A DNA stretch of 64,000 nt. Source: Mesostigma viride. Taxonomy: Eukaryota; Streptophyta; Mesostigmatophyceae; Mesostigmatales; Mesostigmataceae. The DNA lies in the NCBI GenBank assembly GCA_009746045.1, contig RPFO01000065.1:7441862-7505861 (forward strand), read 5' to 3'. Positions 44,338-53,483 of the stretch are shown one piece after another. A program made the position numbers and the translations under genes. Under the pieces are notes generated by a model, which was given only the letters and a program-made list of their open reading frames with translations, did no database searches and had not been told where the DNA came from. The stretch's first letter is position 1; every line of letters starts with the position of its first letter.

Positions 44338-44775
44338 ACGCGTGCCAGGTGGCAGCCACAGAGGCAGAGAGTGGCACATGAGGCCGCCGCCCTCGCTCAT
44401 CCTCAGGCACGCCTCCAGCACCCGCTTGTACACGACGATGTTGGGCAGCGGCTCCACACGCCACGCACGGGCGTAAGCCCCGCTCTCCATGTCCTGGCGC
44501 AGCAGGTTCGAGGAGGGCGGCCACGCAACCTGCACTGTGAGCACGAGGGGCACTTGCAGCACTGCCTGCGCCACCAGCGCGACCTGCTGTTCCTCCGACT
44601 GCTGTTCATCTGGGAGGCCACCACCCGCTGGTAGTGTGAGGTCGGACCGCCGGGGTGTCCTGCGGGACCAGGCGCACCCACTGCCCACGCTGGTAGGGGC
44701 ACCCGTGCGGCGGGGGCTGCGTGCCAGCGAGCGCCACGAGGCGGTGCCGACGGTTCTCCGCCGGCCCCCCGTCAC
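42322..44775 (-). CDS. UPF1/SDE3-like superfamily 1 helicase region
   Basis: Residues 293-300 are the Walker A GPPGTGKT. Motif II is VLVDEATQATEPAL, followed by LVLIGDPAQLAPTV (motif III), NVQHRMHPHLAAFPSQQFYG (motif IV), VVVLTPYRGQLKLLEE, and STIDGFQGYERDVVVFTAVR with RRANVLLTRSRFALVGVG (motifs V and VI). This is the UPF1-like SF1B set; relatives SDE3, MOV10 and Hrr1 act in RNA silencing. Before the core lie a 13-Gln run (44299-44337) and a Gly/Ser/Asn/His-rich linker (residues about 174-270), and a further linker rich in Asp/Glu interrupts the core after Walker A. The first about 45 residues of this frame are probably not translated; the frame is entered from the upstream linker. The C-terminus is basic and Gly-rich. 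Confidence 0.9.
44299..44337 (-). repeat. CAG run encoding 13 glutamines
   Basis: Thirteen uninterrupted CAG codons on the minus strand lie in the helicase frame just before the low-complexity linker. Confidence 0.95.
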
Positions 44776-45466
44776 CGCCTGCCTTCATGTCCTCACGATG
44801 CGCCGGCCGCACAAGGAGACCTTCCAGTGCGTTGGGGACCGAGACAGTCGGCGCCGCGTGTACCTGCCGAAGGTCACTTTGAGCGCCGGCAAGTCTTTGG
44901 GAGACACTAATATTACTATTTGTCCTGGGATTAAATAGTGCTCCATGGCCTCCAAACGGGGACACGTGGCGGCCCTGAGCGCGCGGCGGGCTCAGCTGTG
45001 CGCACTCGGCCATCAACGCCAGCAGGTGCAGGTAGCAAAAAAAATTGCTGTAGTCTAGCGGCGTGGAGACGTGCGCGGCCGTCGCGGGAACGGGGAATCG
45101 GCCCACTTTGGGGTCAAACAGGAAACGCGCAAACGCGGGCCACAACCCGCCCTTTGGCGCCACCGCCCAACGGCACCAGATATCCCAGCGTACCAGCAGG
45201 CCGTGGCGCAAGAAGTAAAGCCATTCGTGTTCCGTCTGGTCTCGTGATGGAGCCGGCAACGACGTGCACCGCTGCTCAAGCGCTTGCAGCAGCTGCTGGC
45301 ATAACCCCCGGAAGGGCTTTGGAGACAGGGCATCCAACTGGAAAATCAGCAGGAGCCATTTCCACCACCAGCAGGGTGCGTCTCCCCCGCTTCCTTCCTC
45401 GGTTGACCCTCCGTTGCTGCCTTCCGCCAACGACCCCCCATCCTCAAAAAAAAAATACCCCAGCAT
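44606..45466 (-). CDS. Linker region between RdRp and helicase
   Basis: A 286-codon frame whose opening overlaps the end of the RdRp frame at the poly-T run (LGYFFFEDGG versus CWGIFFLRMGG). The segment DALSPKPFRGLCQQLLQALE, WLYFLRHGLLVRWDIWCRWA and STPLDYSNFFCYLHLLALMA looks folded and helical. The end, GQWVRLVPQDTP, then passes into the helicase frame near 44650. A domain before the UPF1-like core often forms a beta-barrel; whether this is one cannot be judged by eye. It has no recognisable motif of its own. Confidence 0.65.
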   Translation of the reverse strand: MLGYFFFEDGGSLAEGSNGGSTEEGSGGDAPCWWWKWLLLIFQLDALSPKPFRGLCQQLLQALEQRCTSLPAPSRDQTEHEWLYFLRHGLLVRWDIWCRWAVAPKGGLWPAFARFLFDPKVGRFPVPATAAHVSTPLDYSNFFCYLHLLALMAECAQLSPPRAQGRHVSPFGGHGALFNPRTNSNISVSQRLAGAQSDLRQVHAAPTVSVPNALEGLLVRPAHREDMKAGGDGGPAENRRHRLVALAGTQPPPHGCPYQRGQWVRLVPQDTPAVRPHTTSGWWPPR

Positions 45467-48400
45467 GATCTCTCCACCATCTCCACAAACCCAGCGTCGA
45501 GGGCTGCCTCACGCGGCTCCTGCCTTCGCTGCACCAAGAGGGTGCGTAAAGCCTGCAAGGTCGCGCAGGGCTCCGACTCAGGAACCACAGGAAGTGAGCC
45601 TGGCAATACGTCCCCCAGCCCTCCCCACATGTCCTCATCCCATCCGAATTCGGCCGGGCCAGCTTGACCCGCGTTTCCCACGCGCTCCCCATCCCCCTCT
45701 GTCCACCCGTGCTCCAGCGCCGGAGCCTCCACCGCACACGTGTTGGTCCGCATGTTCGGGTGCTGGATGTATATCTCCGTGCGCAGGCACTTGCGCTTGG
45801 TGATCAGCGGGTGTGGTGGCCGCCGCGCGCTCGTCCCGGAAACGAGCGCGCGATCAAACCGTCGCAAGTCAATGCTGAGGCGGTCAAACAGGGCCGGTGC
45901 ACTGCCGCCGCCTCTGCCGCCACCACCAGCACTGTTGGCCTCGCTTTTGAACCAGAGAAAAGAATTCTTCTCGTGGCCCTCGAAAATCTGGAGCAGGCCC
46001 TCTCCTCCGACATCTTCCAGCCGGATGCGGTACTGCGGCGTGAGCACGTGGCGGAAGCGGTAGCCAAATGCCTCGGAGAAGAAGTAGACCGCCACCGAGT
46101 GGTTCACGGCGTTCCCCTCCCACCGTGTCTCGATGTTAACACCTTGTCCTGTCCCAGCTTGTCCTGTCCCAGCTTGGCCTGTCCCAGCTTGGCCTGTCCC
46201 AGCTTGGCCTGTCCCAGCTTGACCTGTCTGGCCACCGGTACCGTTGCCGCGGTCACCCCCTCCACCGCACCCATTACCATCGCCAGCGTCTGGGCTCCCG
46301 TGGGGCGCAGAAGACCGCGGAGTAAACAGCGGCCCCAGCAGCAGGATCGCGATGACCACGCCATCCGACAGCTGCTGGATGATCAGGGCGCGCTGGAACG
46401 CCACCAGGCTGGTCCACAGGGGCCCCCAGGAGCCATCGCGGCTGTACAGGCGCCAGCGGCCAGCCTCGCCGTCCCCCTCCTCTGCGGTGACCCTCGGCCG
46501 GAGGTATGCCAGCATGGACGGGGTCAGGATGGCGGAGCACGCGAACACGTCCAGCAGGGAGGACAGGGACGGCAGCCGCGGGAGTAATGCTAGCGCCCGG
46601 GCGTGCAGGTCCCGCAGGTGCTGCCAGGGGACGCGCCCCACGTCCACCCACGGCAGGGCCTTCTCCCAAAGGCGGTAGGCCTGCCAGCTGGACAACAGTG
46701 ACGAGGTCAGAAGCGACCGCGTCCATCGCAGCAGCAGCTCGAGCACCAGCGTGTCGCTCAAGGGGAAGCTGTCGCGGCTGCCAGAGGCCAGAGCCTCCAC
46801 CAGAGGCTCCAGTTCCTCGGGCGCCTCGCTGGCGATGGCTCCGCCTGCGTCACCAGCGGCGAGGTCAGAACGCAGCGAGGCTTCCAAGAAAGCGGCCGCC
46901 CTCCGCTTCAGGACTCTCCAGATCTTCCCCTCATGCTGCCCTTGGTCCTGGACGCCCCCAGGGTTCACACCTGTCTCCTGTTCCCGCTGCAGCTGCTGCT
47001 CTAATGCCAACTTGGCGGACGGCGACACAAACAGGTGGGGTGACACCATGACTCTCTCGCCCGACTTGGCCGCGTCGATGGCGCGCCCGAACAGCTGCCC
47101 CAGCTGTACGCACTCGAGGCACTTCACCCCATGGGGTGAAATGTCCGCCCACAGTTGGTATAGCTTGTGGACCAGGCCCACCTTGGACTGCACCTGGGAC
47201 GCGAAATAATCGACCCACGCGGCCTGCCGTGATGGCGCCCGCGCACCGCCCCCCGGCCGGGACGGTGCGGGTGGATAGTCATGGGGGCGTTGTATCTGGT
47301 TATCGGAAGGGATCAGATCCGTGTCCCACGTCACAAAGAACTGGTCCCCGTCCAGGTCCGACCCCGCGATCTCCTCCGCGGGCGATCGTGCCCCTCGTGT
47401 GGGGAACACCACACAGTCCACCAGGTGTTCTAGCGCCCGCAATCCCCTATAATCGTCGACGGTCACCGCGAGCAGCACACGCACGTCCCCCAGCAGGTAG
47501 CAGGGCGTCTTGGACACGATCACACGGCCGCGGATAGTGACCGGGTCCCCGCGGTGCATCACCCGCAAGAAACACGTGCCCTCGGGGAGAATGCCGTAAG
47601 GGTCGCACACGCCGAACAGGACGCGGGATTTGGGGATCAGGATGCGCAGGCGGGGGCCCTTTTCCATCAGGCACCGTCGCAGTTTTCGGAGGCCCGCCTG
47701 CACGGGCAGCGGGGCCACGGGGTCTGCCAGCGCGAGCGCCCACTCGTGCTTGTTCTCCCACAGGCACAGCTCGATCGCGTCCTCGCGGGAGGTCGTGCCG
47801 GGGTCCAGCAGCTTGAAGTATTCGTCCTGCTTCGCGAGGAAGACCTGGTCGGGGATGCCCAGGCCCGACAACAGCTGGATGTACTGCAGGTTGAGGTGGC
47901 CGAACTTGTACGGCTGCGAGTAGTCCTTGACGCCTAGCAACGGGAACGCGCTGGTGTCAAACTTAAGCATGGACTTCCGCACGTGCAGCGCATGGGAGGG
48001 GATGAGGGGGTCCACGCAGACCACCCCCTTGCAACCCTGGAAGCGCACCTGGAAGACCGACGGCCGGTACCGGTGGTTCATTATCAGCTTGCTGGTCTCT
48101 GCCCCTGGGTCCTTTAGCCAACTCCGCACCATGTTCCATACTTGACCCGCCAGCCCTGTGCCAATCTTGCCGCAACCGTCGGTCAGTACGTGCCCAGGCA
48201 TCCGCCCCTCGATGTCATCAATCTTGAACACACGGGTATTGTCCACGGGCACCGTGAGCCGCACAGTTGTCAATAGCAGCCCGAACCGCGCCAGCTGTTT
48301 CGAGACCGGCTGCTTCAGCAGGCTTGCGCTGGTACACTCGGTCACCATGGCATCGAGTTCCTCGGGGCCATCCGCGGCGTAGCAGTACCCGCGCCGCGCC

Positions 48401-49296
48401 TTGAGCCCGCTCGAGCTGCAACCGAGGAAGAGAAAACGGCGGCGGCCCACCTGGATGGCCCCCGACAGCAAGCTGGACACCAAGGGCGCCTCCATGCGCC
48501 CTTCAAACTCGACTTTAAGCCAGCGGTTAGGGTCACTGTAACGCGCGAACAGACGGGTCGTCTCGTCCGAGCTAGACACCAGGGAACTGGTGGAGTACAT
48601 GAGCTCGCAGGGCGAGATCGAGAGGGATGTCAGCATGGTGCTGGACGCGGTCGGGACCGCCACGTGGCGCTCCGCTATTGGGGGCCACGGGCCTCTCCCT
48701 GAACTCAGATCCGGCACAACCATGTGCGCCGTTGGGTCAAAGCACCAAACAGGGCGGCTCTTGCCCTGCTGCCTTGTCACCTCCGGCAACCGGGCGAACC
48801 GCTCCCACGTATACTGCAAGGTAACAGCTCTTCCGCGCACTCCTCCCAACCACACCCGCTCCAACTCGTCGCACCGCTCCGTGCGCCCCTTCTCCCTCAG
48901 CTCGTAGTACGCCACCCTGGACGCCGCCAGCAGGTCCCGATATTTCTGTGTGATCTCGTCCAGCTCCCGGCGGAGCCTCCTCGTGCCCGTATCCGCACGC
49001 CGTCGTCCGCTTGGGGATGTGGCAGCGGCGGCACCAGCACCACGAGGGCCTGCTTGTAGCGGCCAAGGCAGCCGTGCCACGCGTCGGATTGGAGGAGCCT
49101 CTGTGCACGCTCGGGCCCATCTGGCAGATAGTGGGATGTGTAGACCACAGGGTCCATGGCCCCCCGATCGGAGATGAATGCCCGGCCCTGCTGACCCTGT
49201 TGCTTCTCCCACTCGCGCTCGTACTCGCCCTGGCGTTCCAGAATGGCTTGCTGAAAGGAGAAAAAAAAGTCGGCGCTCTGGGGCGAGTCCGCGCAC
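45346..49296 (-). CDS. Eukaryotic (cellular) RNA-dependent RNA polymerase
   Basis: A 1316-codon frame. The hallmark GSDLDGDQFFVTWDTDLIP holds the catalytic DLDGD at 47344-47358 (residues 647-651). Other family blocks in order are FLGCSSSGLKARRGYCYA, DGCGKIGTGLAG (residues about 374-385), YRPSVFQVRFQGCKGVV, SRVLFGVCDPYGILPEGTCF, RGDPVTIRGRVIVSK, and after the catalytic site KVGLVHKLYQLWADISPHGV, KCLECVQLGQLFGRAIDAAK. These match RDR/QDE-1-type polymerases of RNA interference. The first about 100 residues are read out of frame; authentic sequence probably begins around RRLRRELDEITQKYRDLL. The C-terminal about 500 residues are less conserved and hold the TGQAG repeats. It is intronless, unlike the UBR-like gene. 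Confidence 0.92.
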   Translation of the reverse strand: MRGLAPERRLFFLLSASHSGTPGRVRARVGEATGSAGPGIHLRSGGHGPCGLHIPLSARWARACTEAPPIRRVARLPWPLQAGPRGAGAAAATSPSGRRRADTGTRRLRRELDEITQKYRDLLAASRVAYYELREKGRTERCDELERVWLGGVRGRAVTLQYTWERFARLPEVTRQQGKSRPVWCFDPTAHMVVPDLSSGRGPWPPIAERHVAVPTASSTMLTSLSISPCELMYSTSSLVSSSDETTRLFARYSDPNRWLKVEFEGRMEAPLVSSLLSGAIQVGRRRFLFLGCSSSGLKARRGYCYAADGPEELDAMVTECTSASLLKQPVSKQLARFGLLLTTVRLTVPVDNTRVFKIDDIEGRMPGHVLTDGCGKIGTGLAGQVWNMVRSWLKDPGAETSKLIMNHRYRPSVFQVRFQGCKGVVCVDPLIPSHALHVRKSMLKFDTSAFPLLGVKDYSQPYKFGHLNLQYIQLLSGLGIPDQVFLAKQDEYFKLLDPGTTSREDAIELCLWENKHEWALALADPVAPLPVQAGLRKLRRCLMEKGPRLRILIPKSRVLFGVCDPYGILPEGTCFLRVMHRGDPVTIRGRVIVSKTPCYLLGDVRVLLAVTVDDYRGLRALEHLVDCVVFPTRGARSPAEEIAGSDLDGDQFFVTWDTDLIPSDNQIQRPHDYPPAPSRPGGGARAPSRQAAWVDYFASQVQSKVGLVHKLYQLWADISPHGVKCLECVQLGQLFGRAIDAAKSGERVMVSPHLFVSPSAKLALEQQLQREQETGVNPGGVQDQGQHEGKIWRVLKRRAAAFLEASLRSDLAAGDAGGAIASEAPEELEPLVEALASGSRDSFPLSDTLVLELLLRWTRSLLTSSLLSSWQAYRLWEKALPWVDVGRVPWQHLRDLHARALALLPRLPSLSSLLDVFACSAILTPSMLAYLRPRVTAEEGDGEAGRWRLYSRDGSWGPLWTSLVAFQRALIIQQLSDGVVIAILLLGPLFTPRSSAPHGSPDAGDGNGCGGGGDRGNGTGGQTGQAGTGQAGTGQAGTGQAGTGQAGTGQGVNIETRWEGNAVNHSVAVYFFSEAFGYRFRHVLTPQYRIRLEDVGGEGLLQIFEGHEKNSFLWFKSEANSAGGGGRGGGSAPALFDRLSIDLRRFDRALVSGTSARRPPHPLITKRKCLRTEIYIQHPNMRTNTCAVEAPALEHGWTEGDGERVGNAGQAGPAEFGWDEDMWGGLGDVLPGSLPVVPESEPCATLQALRTLLVQRRQEPREAALDAGFVEMVERSCWGIFFLRMGGRWRKAATEGQPRKEAGETHPAGGGNGSC
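46143..46222 (-). repeat. In-frame 15-bp tandem repeat encoding (AGTGQ)n
   Basis: Five to six units of GACAAGCTGGGACAG or GCCAAGCTGGGACAG type on the minus strand encode repeated GQAGT near residue 1025-1050 of the RdRp frame. The unit length is a multiple of three, so the frame is kept. Confidence 0.85.
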
Positions 49297-49502
49297 GTCT
49301 GCACGGCATGCTCAAGTGACCGCTGTGTGTACTGCGGTCGCTCCGTCATGATGTTCCGCGCCACCTCAAAGATCGGGTGCAGGGACCCCTCAGGAAGGCG
49401 GGCACAGATCTCACGGAAAAGGGTCGTCTTCCCCACCCCGCTGGCACCGCACAGGACGAGGTTGACCGGTGCTGGTGATAACGTCATACTCATGATGATC
49501 AC
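48897..49502 (-). CDS. N-terminal P-loop ATPase/kinase-like domain
   Basis: A 201-codon frame with Walker A GASGVGKT at residues 19-26 (preceded by the strand VNLVLC), IFEVARNIM, then FISDRGAMDPVVYTSHYL and LVVLVPPLPHPQADDGVRI. The DR-x-x-x-DP-x-x-Y and late DDGVR motifs are those of the AAA_28/NadR-like ATPase group. After DDGVRI the frame is lost and the RdRp frame takes over with RRLRRELDEI, so the domain is probably the N-terminus of the same protein. The start at 49502 is the first of several Met codons; the sequence just upstream is a pyrimidine-rich run on the coding strand (49525-49575). Confidence 0.82.
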   Translation of the reverse strand: MIIMSMTLSPAPVNLVLCGASGVGKTTLFREICARLPEGSLHPIFEVARNIMTERPQYTQRSLEHAVQTCADSPQSADFFFSFQQAILERQGEYEREWEKQQGQQGRAFISDRGAMDPVVYTSHYLPDGPERAQRLLQSDAWHGCLGRYKQALVVLVPPLPHPQADDGVRIRARGGSAGSWTRSHRNIGTCWRRPGWRTTS

Positions 49503-49958
49503 GCAAAGGAAAGCGGGCCAGAAGGAAGAAAAAAGGAAGAAGAGAAGAAAAAGAGAAAAAGAGAAGAAGAAGCTCGTCTGCGAGGCGATCCCCTCAGCTC
49601 CAACTAGGCAGAGCCTTTTGCGAGGTCAACCAGCTTAGCAGATCAAGCGGCAGGAGTGACGCAAGGTTATGAACAATGCAGAGTGCTGCCACGGGTCTCC
49701 TGCAATCGGGCCTGTCTAAAAGCTTGCTGCTCGCCGTCGGGCCACCCTGCGTTGAACAAGGAGACGTGCGCCCATGGATACATCGAGCATGATTTTTCGC
49801 CTGATCAGAAAGTGCCAGGTGTGTTACGCTGGGGAGAAGGTTTGGCAACACGTTCAGCCAAGGAAACACCGGTTGGTCGAGCATATAGTACGGCTTAGAA
49901 AAGGTTATTCTCAGAGGTACTACAGTTTCTCTGTTAAATAAACTTGCTAAACATAAGT
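49503..49958. other. Upstream flank of the RdRp locus
   Basis: A purine tract on the plus strand (49525-49575) is followed by unremarkable sequence. No promoter element was recognised and no gene is supported. Confidence 0.5.
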
Positions 49959-51921
49959 TCATGTCCCACGTAGCTCCCACAAAAACCAGCATCTTCATTA
50001 AAACAATAAGTGGAAGCATACATGTGACACTAATTGACATGCCCGGAGGCACGCCGTTCAAGGCCCTTCATGAAGTACGTTGCCCTAGAGGCAACCAAGA
50101 CAAGGGTGGGTGGGTGGGGAGCAAAGAAAGAGGCCGACAAAACCAGCCAGAGCGGCTTTTAGTCGCAAAACCTCCCTTATCCCTAGCTAACTGACGTCAT
50201 TAAACCCTTATGTTTAGTGGATGCTAGTAAGACGCTAACCGTACAGACCGGGGGTAGAATATCCCGAATCTGCACGGCTAGTATTAAATAATGCGTAGGT
50301 TGTTCTTTTCAGGGGCACTGCACCTCACGCCCCGTTCCGCCCGGGTATAATCAACCCAAGCGCGGAACGCACATTTTATTTAATTCATTTTTCAACCATG
50401 CACTATATTGCATCTACTAATCACAAAAGCTCTAGCCAAACAGCTACGAGTAAACACTGCGACCTATAAGCCGCTCATCCAGCGGCCTCTTGTTCCCGCA
50501 TTCACGTATAGAAGAAACTCCGTTCAAAGAACCCCGATTCATGTCCCACGTAGCTCCCACAAAAACCAGCATCTTCATTAAAACAATAAGTGGAAGCATA
50601 CATGTGACACTAATTGACATGCCCGGAGGCACGCCGTTCAAGGCCCTTCATGAAGTACGTTGCCCAATCACCCCCGCCCTGGCTTTCCCTTGAAGCCGCA
50701 CTCCACCTTGCTCGTTGTCACAAGTGACCGCCCTGCCGCAAAACGGGAGCCCCCCCACATCGGGAGGCGTGTGCCCGGCGGCTGTGGATGCATGGCCAGG
50801 CCCAAAAAGGCCCAGCGCATTTGCACTGCGATTGCGCACGGCCAGCCTATCATGACCCCTCTCGGGGCCCCGAGTCGGTACCGCTATGGCCGTCTCCCCA
50901 TAGACCCGGGGTGCTTCGAGAAAAAACGTGGACCTAGCCCAGGCCCCGCCAGCCCGGATGCCCGAGGCCACAGCCCCAGGCACCTGGCTGAACGAGAGTC
51001 CGTTCAGCCAAGACCGCATTCCCCCCGAGGTTTCTATGCGTGGGGAAAAAATTTCTAGCTTAGACGCTTTTCCCATCGCCGTCCCCAGCCCCAACCACCC
51101 CCCCCTCGGCGGAAGGCAATTGCAAAGTTTGCTGGCCAGCAGCAATTTCCGAAGAAAAAGCCGCAGGCCGCGGACCGAGACACGGGTCGCCAGTGCCAGC
51201 CATCCGGCTCCAACCCGGGGTGCAAGCATCCCCAGGTACGGAGCACCAGCTCGCGCACTGGGCCGACCAAGCGACAGTTGAGCACCTGTCACGGCATCCG
51301 GCCCACCAAAGACCCCAAGCTGGGGAAAAGGTGCGGACCGGAGGTAATCTTTTTCTTTTCTTTTAGTTAACCGGGCGAGGAACTACGCCTGGCCGGTTAA
51401 CAACTGGAAGTCTCACCACTGGCCAAGTGGCCAGTGCAACCAGTGCTTTTGGGATTTTGCTCCGCAGCACCCATAGCTGCGGCTGCCGCCGCAACGACAA
51501 CGAGCAAAGAAAGAGGCCGACAAAACCAGCCAGAGCGGCTTTTAGTCGCAAAACCTCCCTTATCCCTAGCTAACTGACGTCATTAAACCCTTATGTTTAG
51601 TGGATGCTAGTAAGACGCTAACCGTACAGACCGGGGGTAGAATATCCCGAATCTGCACGGCTAGTATTAAATAATGCGTAGGTTGTTCTTTTCAGGGGCA
51701 CTGCACCTCACGCCCCGTTCCGCCCGGGTATAATCAACCCAAGCGCGGAACGCACATTTTATTTAATTCATTTTTCAACCATGCACTATATTGCATCTAC
51801 TAATCACAAAAGCTCTAGCCAAACAGCTACGAGTAAACACTGCGACCTATAAGCCGCTCATCCAGCGGCCTCTTGTTCCCGCATTCACGTATAGAAGAAA
51901 CTCCGTTCAAAGAACCCCGAT
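49959..51921 (-). mobile_element. Split-direct-repeat element (family II)
   Basis: Plus-strand order: left arm 49959-50085, a GGGTGGGTGGGTGGGG tract at 50104-50119, right arm 50119-50538, left arm 50539-50665, unique DNA 50666-51502, right arm 51502-51921. The two arm pairs are almost identical and the first pair abuts the second with no spacer. The left arm is related to that of the 59.5 kb element (CTCCCA(C/A)AAAAACCAGCAT and similar). The 0.84 kb interior has two opposed GC-rich ORFs (50648-51292 minus, 50660-51281 plus) with no known motif, more likely chance than genes. Confidence 0.78.
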
Positions 51922-53483
51922 ATTTTGATACTACTAAAATAATAAAAATAGTAGCTTCACGATGCTAGTTCTTAATAGACCATAAACACATCACTCAACA
52001 GCCATGACCGCTAGACTCCATTCTGCCGGTTAAAGTAAGCCTACATCGTGTCTGTGGCTAATTTTGCGAATAGCAATCCGCGAGGCACATGCAATAGTGA
52101 AACGCCTGTGTGATCCTTCAATTCTCTCAAAAAACCTCGAAATCACGCGAAAACATAGATAGTCTAGCAGCAAGCGGGCTTCAATTGCATAACTCTGAAC
52201 GTAACCTCCACAATTAAATGTTTCTTACAAAGGTGCGATGAAGTAAGCCTATGGAAGAGGGATACATGCATGGACTAACAGCAAACAGCTCTTACCTTTG
52301 CGTCGGCACGGTTGACGGCTAAATTATGCTGCTATCAGCCTCATGAAGGTGTACTAGCTATGCCGAAGTTAAGGCCAGAGTGATAAGATACCCCCGTTTT
52401 CAGGCCACTAGCCGAGCTACTTTGCATTCCAATCGAAGGCCGTAGAGTTGAAAAGAAGACCATGCAACATAAGGTTGCGCCGCATTAAGATAAGGCAAAC
52501 ACACCACAGGCAACCTGCAGACGAGCCCTGTGTTCAAAGACGATGATGCATCCCTTTGGAAAAATGAAGCCTTGCTTTAGAACATTTTCAAGGTAATGAC
52601 CACAGGCTGTCGGAAATCCATATGCGGATAACGCATCATAAAAAGCCCTGTGTCTCCGTTCCATCACTGCGCTCAATCTTTCATAAGTCTTGTCATTTCC
52701 TGTGTGAGCACAGATTTTCGGACTCTACAGTAGCTGGCATTACGTCCGCCTGTTCCCCCGAACCTGCTTCAACTCAGCCTAAGAATTTTCGTGGGACTTG
52801 CAGGCTCCGTCCCCCAAATAATACGGTAATTTCTCCCTAACGATTTTTGTTCGATTACGAACACAGAGGCTAGGGATAAACGTCGCTGTCAGGTCATGTC
52901 ACATCCGGTCAAGAATGAATGGGTGGGGAACTGGGGTAGCCGTTTATATAATTAAAGCGGTGCGCGGTGGTTCAAGGTGCTGTCAACAGCATTGCTGTCA
53001 AAAATCAAAATTCTGCGCGGGGAGCCGCGGGGACAGGTCGACAGGGTGGACGTTTATAATTATGCGTGCTCCGTTTATTAGGGCCCGCCATGCGACACGT
53101 GGCGGCCAAACCGAGTTGCGCCAGCTGCGTGAAAGACGGAGCTAATTATTGGACATCCCGAGCAAAGCAGGCGCCAAGGCGTTTCGGAGAACACAGGTAG
53201 ACAATTTTGTCGTCATAATCTCAGGATTAGGATTGCGACATTCGTATATTGCGCGACAGGTCAACATCAATCTAGGATGGCGACCCGCGTCGGTGCCCAA
53301 ATTCTCTGGTGTTCTCAACGTGCCAGCGATTCGGTTGCACGTTATTTAAATGCGCAGCGAGGTACGACCCTGTATGTCGTCCGGCATTGGCAGCCGTTCC
53401 CTCCACGAATCCCGTGTGCCGTCTTACACAATTGGGAAGCACGAGGCTTTCCCCCGTCTTGCCGCTCAGCGAAGGCAGGTTTC
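51922..53483. other. Intergenic region before the P450
   Basis: AT-richer noncoding sequence without recognised repeats or genes. Codons 53277-53483 are open in the P450 frame, but their composition is unlike the family and they most likely form the 5' untranslated region. Confidence 0.5.

Larger units (their letters stand above)
42322..49502 (-). other. Putative single locus: P-loop ATPase - RNA-dependent RNA polymerase - SF1 helicase
   Basis: Four overlapping minus-strand frames follow one another without space for separate promoters: ATPase 49502-48897, RdRp 49296-45346, linker 45466-44606, helicase 44775-42322. Frame changes fall where the domain sequence passes from one frame to the next: near 48988, at a 10-T run near 45442-45451 (minus strand), and near 44650. 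Together they would encode roughly 2,400-2,500 residues. Cellular RdRps make double-stranded RNA for RNA interference, and in fission yeast the RdRp works with the separate helicase Hrr1 (known). A joined ATPase-RdRp-helicase protein is the inference. Alternatives are three genes, or a decaying gene. Confidence 0.7.

Noticed and set aside
50648-51292. Overlapping opposed ORFs in the interior of the family II element
   Set aside because: Both strands are open because the sequence is GC-rich; no motif or codon pattern supports a gene.
53277-53483. Upstream in-frame ATG of the P450
   Set aside because: The extra 69 residues lack an anchor helix or proline-rich hinge, and the ATG at 53484 fits the family's N-terminus better. 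Not fully excluded.
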